From the NCBI RefSeq assembly GCF_000204055.1, contig NW_006768814.1:116160-159469 (forward strand): DNA of 43,310 bases, given 5' to 3'. The DNA is from Melampsora larici-populina 98AG31. Its lineage: Eukaryota > Basidiomycota > Pucciniomycetes > Pucciniales > Melampsoraceae. A program made the position numbers and the translations under genes. Shown here piece by piece: positions 36,418 to 43,310 of this stretch (position 1 is the first letter of the stretch; each line of letters begins with the position of its first letter). The notes beneath the pieces are model-generated. The model had not been told where the DNA came from, made no database searches, and was given only the letters and a program-made list of their open reading frames with translations.

Positions 36418-38603
36418 ATGCCTGCAAAAACTCGCACGAATCCATACGCCCTTCCACGACAAGCAAGTCCACGAGTTCCCAGTCCAACTCAAAAACAAGC
36501 AACACCAGGTCCGTCATCTTCAAATGTTGGTTTACGGAGCTCGCGCAGTCGCACTCGCACAACCTCCCGAGTCACAGGCAAACCGGCTTCAGTTGGCCGC
36601 CAGACCAAATGTCGTACTCCCAGTGGTTCACAGACTGTCATTTCAGCTGATCAAGACGGACAGAGCAAAGGCAAGGGACGAAAGGATTCCAACACGCTTT
36701 CGAATGCCTCTAAATCTCGACCAAAATCGAATTCTCCTGTATCCTCTCCAGCTGCTCCCTTATTCTTGGAAGATGATCTTGATGATCTCAACGGAGGAGG
36801 AGGTAATCGTAAGTCATTCTCATTCTATCTCTCTCTGTTTACTGTAGTCTCTCTTATTGATCAATCAATTTCAAACACCATATAGATGATGATGACGATA
36901 ACGATGACGATGACGATGACTACAATCACAATGATGAAAATTCAGAAAATCACGATGAAGATTTCGACATTCAAAACAATAAAGAAGAGTCTGAGCATAG
37001 TAACAATGAATTCGCTGATCCAAATGAGGTTGATGATGATGATGCTGCTGCTGCTGCGTCTGGATCTGGAGAGAATTTGCCTCCTGGAGGATCGGCTTTG
37101 ACTCCATTTCTCAATGGTGAACGCTTACGAAATTTTAACAAATTAGCAAAAACGGCTGGACTCAATGATGACTTTAAGGTCATGGGACGTGTCCTCTGCA
37201 ATGTAAGTAACAACCACAATTATCTATGGCTCATCACTAATTTTTTGGCTTGATTCAGCTCGACGGGAGTGCAGACGATTTTACATCATTGAGTGTTGCC
37301 CTGCTATCGGCACGACAAGAAATCCGTAATTATCACGAGGAGGCAAATGGTAAGATTACCCAGTTGTTGGAGAGTTTAGCATGTTTAACAGCCCCAAAAG
37401 CAGGATGGACCGCGTCCCATGAGCTCAGGGTAAGTGATCTAACTTATCAGAGATTCTATCAAAGCCAAAGCCTGATGTTTTGATGAGTTTAAGCAAACCG
37501 CACGTATGATAGCCACTCAGTGCATAATCACGGGTGATGTGCAAGCATACACAGCCACCGCGAACAAGGAAGGTAGTCAAGAACATCTTCCTCGCTCCTT
37601 ATGTGCGAAGCTAATGGTAAGCCGCTATTGTATCACTTTTCTCCTTTGTGATGTTGTCAAACTGATCTATGGGCAGGCCAAAATCCTTGATAATCCTTCT
37701 GAATGGAGAAAACGATTGCTACCAGCGCGATATGGGAAAAATCCGGACCCTGTGGACTCAAGAGACTTTCAAAAGTGGATCAACGTCATTTTGAAAGAGA
37801 TCAGAAAGGACTTGAATAAGATTGTAAGTAATATTATTCATGAATTTCATATCCATCATCTTCACTCTTATCAATTTGTTTCGCAATTCCAGCTCCTCAC
37901 AAACATCCACCTTCCCATCCGAGTTAAGAAGACCCCATCAAAGTTGAATGTGCCAACCATTGAGACATTGATTGTCAAGGCAAGTGTCATCTTTGTGTTT
38001 TGTTTCTTCTTGATTTAACCTCACAAGATTGTGAATATGTTAGATTTACGAAAGAGAGCATGATTTCATTGGAGGCAAGGTGCGCGTGCGTGAAGAAATT
38101 CTTCCGGGAGTAAATCATCTTCAAAGATCTTGATTTGCATGGCTTGTAAGTTTTCTCAAACCTCAAATTTCAAATCAAACAAAACCAAAACTGATTTATG
38201 AATTCATGGGTTCCAACAGAGAATGCAAGCTATATACACTGGGGATGGAATACACAAGACTATAGCAACAAGACCTTCTGGGGAGTCGTGGATGAAAAAT
38301 TGGAGGAATTGCGTAGCAAGTCTGTTCGGTATCGTTATGCGTGAGTTTTTGTATTGATGTTGGTGATTGGAATTACTCGAGCATCCATCTTGATTATCTT
38401 GATTTTTCAACAGGTTCTTTCTTGAGGTTTTACGCCAAGACTTTGATCGATTTGATGGCGAAAGAACCTTTGCCGAAATCCAGAAAACCACCAAGTTCGA
38501 GTTGCCAACCGAAGAAGAAGTCCAGGCCCAAATACAGCACCTAGAAGAAACTCATGGAGCCAGAGTGGTACCAGCAGAGCTCGACCATACAGAAGCTGTG
38601 TGA
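36418..38603 (+). CDS. Second gene of the Plavaka element, unknown function
   Basis: Not recognised. Nine proposed exons (36418..36808, 36886..37202, 37259..37429, 37494..37616, 37677..37823, 37893..37979, 38044..38089, 38220..38340, 38414..38603) give one 530-aa frame. The first ~130 residues are basic and Ser/Thr/Pro-rich (MPAKTRTNPYALPRQ, RSSRSRTRTTSR), like a disordered DNA-contacting tail. Next comes an acidic Asp/Asn/Glu region (~131-175) and an Ala run. The rest is ordered, with RLRNFNKLAKTAGL, ALLSARQEIRNYHEEANGK (helical) and WNTQDYSNKTFWGVVDEKLE. Intron 6 appears to be GC-AG (AAG|GCAAGT). The donor at 38090 was chosen because reading on meets a stop at 38131 while the next exon stays in frame. 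Its place between the terminal repeats on the transposase strand suggests an accessory transposition protein or a captured host gene. Confidence 0.7.
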
Positions 38604-39085
38604 TAGCATTATCTAATTGAAGTCTGACATTGTTGAAGTATGAGGTATGTATAACATAGAGTTTTTTCATTTGGCAAGGTCTCTTTTGTCTCTTTTGTAG
38701 CATCTCTCCTGTATCATTTTTCTCGAGTCTCTTCTCTCTTCCATTTATGTATGTTTTTCCAATCAAGTTTCTATTGTAAATATCTTTTCAATTTTTATTG
38801 TACATATTTGTTTTCAATCAAACACGCTTTAGTTCAGCATCCATCAGCATTGCACTGTGCGCCTGCAAGCAAAATGGCAAAAAGAGAAAGATCCCCTAAG
38901 CCTGCGATCTGGACAAAAAATTGGGACCACCCCCGATTTTCCACCGCACTAGAACCAGTGAAGAACTGAGCTTGCAAGATCAGTTTGTCTTAGGTTCGGC
39001 AGGGCGCGTTCTGCATGCGTTTTGGCCTGAGCAACCAAGATCGGTTCTTGACCGGGGCTCAATCCTGGTTCAGGACCCGGGTTGG

Positions 39086-39101
39086 TGGGTTCGTGGTGTA
39101 G
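39086..39101. repeat. Right terminal inverted repeat of the Plavaka element
   Basis: tgggttcgtggtgtag, the exact inverse complement of 31125-31140. Confidence 0.88.
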
Positions 39102-39179
39102 CATGTCTCCAGCTAGTTCAAAAAGATGAGAGATTTGCGTTAGAGATTATGACGTTGGCCTTGAAGTAATCTAGCATGA

Positions 39180-39560
39180 ATATGATTTAGGGAGCAACAT
39201 TTTTCCACCAACCCAATTCCACCGGATTATTGAGTGGAAAAACTACTTGGTGGGAAAATCTACGCCAGGGGGGTAAATAAAATTTTCCACCCAATTCAAT
39301 TTTTTTGAAAAGGAGGAAATAAATTTGGTGAAAAAAATGGGGTGTTAAACCCGTGTACCCAGTGGGGATATGTAAATTTACACTTGATTTTTACCACCGG
39401 ATAATACAGTGCAAAGAAATATGGTGTGAATTGATGAAGTACCCCACTAAACTGCAATTTTCCACCCAATGCATTTGCCACCTGCTTAATTAGGTGTTAA
39501 TGAAAGGGGTGGCAAAATATAATTATACCTTTCGGAAGTGTAGTTTTCCACCCACTAATT
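39180..39560. mobile_element. Possible MITE rich in TTTTCCACC motifs
   Basis: The motif ttttccacc(ca), or close variants, occurs repeatedly in both orientations (near 39200, 39285, 39455 and 39545 direct; 39235 and 39250 inverted). Segments near 39224-39248 and 39534-39556 are imperfect inverses around gtggaaaa(a)ctac. There is no coding capacity. Exact ends and target duplication could not be set. Confidence 0.45.
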
Positions 39561-39859
39561 ACACCTGATTTTTAAAAAAAGATTTTTTGGCGACACCATC
39601 ACACAATATTGCACAATGACCGTTTTTAATTATGCAAGTACAAACATGACAATGAGAGGAAAAAAAGGAAAAAACATAACCTAACTGTGCAAAACAAGAA
39701 AGAGATAAAACAAAACAAACTGACGGAAATGAAAGAAAAAGAAAAAGAAAGCAGAAACAAGACAATTCACTCGCAAAACAATCTGGCAGGTCAATACAGT
39801 AGAGAAGATGAAACATACAAAATCAGAAGCAGAAAGAAAAATAAAAAAAACCCAAGCTT

Positions 39860-40133
39860 TAGCCTTGTGCTTCCCTGCAGCAGCTTTGCCCTTGCGCCTC
39901 TGTGGGGCAGACTGGCGCTTGTCAGCCGCATTGCGTTTTTTGAGGGTTGGTGGTGGTGAAATGACTCCTGCGCATAATTGTATTGAGTCAATACAATGTG
40001 AAACATAAAAAAGTTATTAGACTTACGTGGTAAATCACTCTCAGAGGAACCCTCAGCAGGTTTCTCTTTGGCAGCAGCTTTTGCTGCAGCAGAAGCTTTC
40101 ACAGCAGCAGTGGCCTTGCGCTTCTCGCCGGCT
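39860..40133 (-). pseudogene. Lys/Ala-rich coding fragment
   Basis: Minus-strand reading gives KRKATAAVKASAAAKAAAKE, then KPAEGSSESDLP, a good GTAAGT donor near 40027, a GCAG acceptor near 39970, and an in-frame continuation RVISPPPTLKKRNAADKRQ with QRRKGKAAAGKHKAKA. The composition resembles linker-histone or nuclear low-complexity tails. The upstream side meets a stop near 40147 and no start is obvious, so it is probably a remnant of a larger gene. The two exons share weakly duplicated sequence (ggcggctga, aagcgc). Confidence 0.35.
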
Positions 40134-40269
40134 GTTTGGCGTTTTCAGCCGCCTTGCATCAAGTCAGTGGGCATTGAGAATGGAATCAAATGATGATGGT
40201 CTGGGAAACTGTTCTTCAAATCTTTGACTGAGTTGCCTATAGGTTTCCTTTCCTCTGCAAAAGGAATTC

Positions 40270-41360
40270 ATGAGGATATCACCCAGCTGGTGTGTTCTTG
40301 AGGGCCAGCTATCTTAGAAACATCAGCCCCTATGATTTGTGCATTACGCACGTTTTCAGGTTCATCAAAATGCCCGGAGAGTAGCCATATCAGTCTTGAC
40401 AGGAGACAATGGGAGACAACGGCTGTACAGCTTTCTGTACAGCGTGTCTTGATCAATCTGAAGCCTGAAGCAGTACCCCTGTGTTTGTCCGACTCGCAAT
40501 CAACTCCCATCCAAGCTTGTCACTACCATTTTCTTCTGTGTTTTGCCAGCCAACCGGTTGAAATCTATCCCAGCAATATGGTAAAATCTTCAATTTGAAG
40601 ATTTTGTCAAGTTTTATGAATGGTCTATCACAACGTTTGGAGAAAAGAAATGGAATGAAAAGTCAAAAGGAAATTACCGTTTGATTCAAAAGAAATATAA
40701 AAGAACAAACTCGGTTTGAGTATTTTGATCATTTCAAACCCAATTTTAGTTTTTTCAATAGATCAATCGATTAAAAAAACCAAAAGTTCGAAATGATCTT
40801 GTTTTCCACAAACTGATATCTTATGGTGGATGAAATGTCAGTGAACTTGCTGGAAGAGTTCAACTTGAATAGAAGAGTTCAACATTATCATAACCCCTCC
40901 ATTGATTATCCATAAAAAGTAGCTATCAGACTTTGCATCCCTGGGTTGCATCTTACATTCTTGAGATGCATGTCTGTATAAGCTCTTTTACTGCTTGCAT
41001 CTTTGGGTAGTGGTGTCTCTCAGTGTCTACTTGGTACTTAGTCTCTTGGTTGTCTCTTGGTTGTCCATTGTCTCCCATGAAGACTGATACACTTACGCTC
41101 CCAAAACGCCACACTTCCACAATTTCATTGTATTTTCTCACTACTTTGCACCAGTAGTGAGCACCCCATCAAGAGCCTTGTGAAACCATGTGATAAGAAC
41201 AATTTCCTATCATTAAGTGGGCTGGCCACACTTGATCCCCCATGAAACATCTTTGATCTTCACCTACCATTCCACTAAATTAGTGGACAAGAAAATATAA
41301 ATGTAATGGAAGTGAAGTAGTTTCAGTGGTAATAATTTTACTATTTTTTTCAAACATAAT
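40270..41360. other. Intergenic, no recognised gene
   Basis: Short open frames only; AT-rich with no domain or RNA gene that I can support. Confidence 0.4.
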
Positions 41361-41491
41361 ACAGCCATATTCATAATTGATGAACACTCAAAACAAAACC
41401 TTTTGAAAGTTTTGTGCTGTACCTGCCTACAATTTGTGTTGATCATTCAAAAAGTTTTTTTCAAATGTTCATCAATTATGAATACGGCTGT
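41361..41491. repeat. 26-bp inverted repeat
   Basis: 41361-41386 (starting acagccatattcataattga) and 41466-41491 are inverted copies with 25 of 26 bases matching, separated by 79 bases. The right arm lies inside the coding end of the gene at 41447, so the left arm looks like an inverted copy of that coding sequence. Confidence 0.85.
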
Positions 41492-41974
41492 AGGATCATC
41501 CGGTGTTTCTTCGATGATTGGGTGACATTTCCAACACACCTGACCAGTCTTAGATGTAATTCCGGTGGCAATCCACTCGTTGATTAAAGAATCAACCTCT
41601 GAATACGAGAGAGATGTGTCCTTGAACATGGCAGACGTTACTCTGAAAGCTGGTCTGTTGGAAGTTGATAAGAGGTTATGGCCTGCGTTGATAGGACATA
41701 CCTTAGTTCTAGTTACAGGCATTGAGAACAAAGGTAACATCTTCAGTGAATTGAGGATTTCATCTATGATTCTGTTGGCTGATGCGAAAGCGTCGAATTT
41801 GAAAGAATCCGGTCTGATACGTTGAATTGCTTTGTGCAATAGGTTTTGACCTCGAGTCAGGACATTTTTGATATGATCTGCTTGAGTAATCTCAGCCTTT
41901 AGCCGTTGGGTGAAGTGGCACATTAGGATGTCAATTAAGTTTGTCCCGTTGACGTGTGTGTGAACATGAAGCAC
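41447..41974 (-). CDS. Member of the unidentified family also found at 29580-30127
   Basis: An open frame of 175 codons related to the broken copy next to the RBBP4 gene. Shared blocks in order are FDAFASAN, LPLFSMPVTRTKVCPINAGH, LLSTSNRP, FRVTSAMFKD and a Cys-x2-Cys (GQVCWKCHP). It ends IIDEHLKKTF. The family's function is unknown to me; the Cys/His spacing suggests zinc binding. The upstream edge overlaps the end of the UBR-box fragment in another frame, so the true start is uncertain. The copy may be a 3' remnant of a longer gene. Confidence 0.45.
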   Translation of the reverse strand: MLHVHTHVNGTNLIDILMCHFTQRLKAEITQADHIKNVLTRGQNLLHKAIQRIRPDSFKFDAFASANRIIDEILNSLKMLPLFSMPVTRTKVCPINAGHNLLSTSNRPAFRVTSAMFKDTSLSYSEVDSLINEWIATGITSKTGQVCWKCHPIIEETPDDPTAVFIIDEHLKKTF

Positions 41975-41977
41975 AAA

Positions 41978-42269
41978 TTCCAGCTTGAGAATTTGTTTTG
42001 GAATCTTGAGTTTCTTGAGGTGGATTACAAGTTAAACATGAATAAATCGATTGTCTCAATGGTCCAAGTGATCTTGTACACCGTGTACAATCGAATGGAA
42101 GTACTTCTGCTGCTTCAGATTCTAGTGAAGATTGTTGAATGAGTAAGTCAGGAATCGTTACTTCTTGTGGTTGACTGATAGTATTGGTACTAGCGCTTGC
42201 AGTGGGAGAAGATCGAGATGTTGATTCCTTGTTCGCTGTTTCTTCATTCGGTGGTAAGTTCGATGACAT
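41978..42269 (-). pseudogene. UBR7/Mlo2-like N-terminal fragment (UBR box cut short)
   Basis: From an ATG at 42269 (MSSNLPPNEE), a Ser/Thr-rich stretch leads to VTIPDLLIQQSSLESEAAEV, then FDCTRCTRSLGPLRQSIYSC, LTCNPP and AGICASCS. This order (a DLL..Q..LE.EA helix, a Cys pair, a GxxRQ.(I/V)(Y/F)xC motif, then AGxCxxCS) is that of the UBR-type zinc finger of UBR7 and fission yeast Mlo2. The second half of the UBR box (CHxxH ... RRxFxCDC) and the PHD finger are missing in this frame. The frame closes soon after (stop at about 41930). The next frame reads HTHVNGTNLIDILMCHFTQR, which loosely resembles the missing part, so a frameshift is possible. Confidence 0.6.
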
Positions 42270-42689
42270 TTCTATACTTGACTCATTGAGCCAAAGTTCA
42301 AGGAGAAATTCTTTTTGGATAGTTTGAGTGGTAATCAAAGCTTGACTGTCTGTGGCGAGAACATTCAATACCCGAGCGTCAGCCTATCCGATTCCTGCAT
42401 ATCCGCACTGACAAGGGCCGGCCACAGCCGGTCCCGAGTACCACCTCTTTTTTCGGGATTGGTTCTCCAACGCGCTTTGACATTCTATCCAGCTTTGCTT
42501 TCAAGCCTTGAAGGAAACGCGACGTTTAAATGGAATGACCAACTTTACAAACTTGAAGTCATTCCAGTGCTCCATCTCGGTCGCCACAATCGACACCTTG
42601 ACGCGCTTGTCAGCCTGTGCTTCACGAAATTCGCAAGCGGTAGCTGCACCAACGGTTCTACTTTTTGGATGCAGGGACACCATTTACGC

Positions 42690-43275
42690 AGTGGTGTTGA
42701 CACGGCTAACAGTTGCATTGGGTATCAATCTGGGATGATTAGACGGTCAACTGGTTGCTGGAGACGCGTGAAACTTAAAGTGACGACTCGGAATCGTGGC
42801 CGCGATGTTTGGTCCAGATGGAAATTGCCATCAGTGTGAAAGGGATCTAATTGCTACTTGGTCAGTGCAATAAGTGAAATCGGACGGCACACTGCTAATG
42901 TGATCTGTTTGACGATTTCAGACTTGAACTACTTATTTCAGTCGAATGCTGAGCGCACCACCCGCACGAAAAAATCCATTGTTTTGATATACGAACAGGA
43001 TTTGTGGGCTGGGGATGAATTGAGTAACAGTTGCATTGGTAATCCATCTGGAACAATTGGAATGACAACTTCTTGCTGGAGACGCGTGAAAGGGAAGAGC
43101 CGCGACGTGGTTGTTATTTCTGGTCAAGATATAAATTTTGGTCAGCAACTCAAGTGCACTGGTGGACGTGAAAAATGATTGGTCAGTGCAATGTGTGAAT
43201 TTTCACGGCACACTGCTAATGTGATCTGCTTGATGATTTCAGATTCGAGTTATTTCAGTCGAAAGCTGAGATTTT
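42690..43275. repeat. Diverged direct duplication, period 318-321 bp
   Basis: Copy 1 (about 42690-42955) and copy 2 (about 43010-43275) share taacagttgcattgg, ttgctggagacgcgtgaaa, ttggtcagtgcaat, cacggcacactgctaatgtg and gatttcaga. Plus-strand frames in both contain NSCIG and CWRRVK, and the stops are close to each other. Whether it is coding is unclear. The second copy runs to near the window edge. Confidence 0.75.
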
Positions 43276-43310
43276 TCAGTTCGTGATGATATTTGATCAT
43301 CAAAAAGACT

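Larger units (their letters stand above)
31125..39101 (+). mobile_element. Plavaka-type DNA transposon, apparently complete
   Basis: An ~8 kb element bounded by perfect 16-bp inverted repeats, ctacaccacgaaccca at 31125-31140 and its complement at 39086-39101. If the TA at each end is a 2-bp target duplication, the element proper is 31128-39098 (7971 bp) and begins CACCACG. A CAC start with short duplications fits the CACTA/CMC relatives to which Plavaka belongs. GGACCCGGGTT occurs near both ends (31222 and 39073). Inside are two genes on one strand: a transposase and a second multi-exon gene of unknown role. Both keep open frames through every predicted splice, so the element may be autonomous. 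Confidence 0.8.

Noticed and set aside
36871..37219. Minus-strand frames rich in His/Gln and Ser
   Set aside because: They are shadows of the acidic GAT/GAC-rich exon of the transposon's second gene.
38090..38133. Early stop ending the transposon's second protein at 38131
   Set aside because: A GT donor at 38090 joins in frame to the exon at 38220 and on to 38603, giving a longer coherent protein. A truncated form remains possible.

Overview
The window looks like nuclear DNA of a basidiomycete, most likely a rust fungus (Pucciniales, Melampsora-like). The evidence is AT-rich intergenic DNA, genes cut into small exons by 50-130 bp GT-AG introns, fungal types of regulator (C2H2, Zn2Cys6), tRNA genes with introns, and a Plavaka-type DNA transposon, a superfamily known from basidiomycetes. 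The species call is inference.

Layout. 1-3 kb: simple tandem repeats and a PIF/Harbinger (HARBI1-like) transposase on the minus strand. 3-8 kb: no convincing gene. 8.1-9.95 kb: a four-exon C2H2 zinc-finger regulator. 12.3-13.9 kb: a six-exon CSTF2 (CstF-64) homologue for mRNA 3'-end formation. 14.4-17.1 kb: two intron-containing tRNA-Thr(TGT) genes flanking a His/Asn/Ser-rich Zn2Cys6 protein. 17.6-18.2 kb: a tiny five-exon RAMP4/SERP1/Ysy6-like ER membrane protein. 19.7 kb: tRNA-Arg(TCT). 20-26 kb: gene-poor, with a degenerate ~190 bp repeat. 26.2-26.9 kb: a mariner-like MITE and tRNA-Leu(CAA). 27.5-29.6 kb: a ten-exon RBBP4/Msi1-type histone-binding WD40 gene on the minus strand, with a decayed gene of an unidentified family abutting its 5' end.

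30.5-39.1 kb is the most interesting part. A 457 bp hairpin MITE lies next to an ~8 kb DNA transposon. The transposon is bounded by perfect 16 bp terminal inverted repeats (31125-31140 and 39086-39101). It carries two same-strand, frame-consistent multi-exon genes: a Plavaka-type transposase (~1186 aa) and an unrecognised ~530 aa protein with an acidic Asp/Asn/Glu region. The element looks structurally intact and may be autonomous.

39-43.3 kb holds repeats and gene debris: a Lys/Ala-rich coding fragment, a UBR-box (UBR7/Mlo2-like) N-terminal fragment, a second member of the family that abuts the RBBP4 gene, and a diverged 318-321 bp duplication at the right edge.

Housekeeping genes (CSTF2, RBBP4, RAMP4, four tRNAs) are interspersed with mobile DNA and do not form an operon-like unit. 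Exon joins were worked out by hand from splice signals, reading-frame continuity and recalled family features, so each is a prediction.
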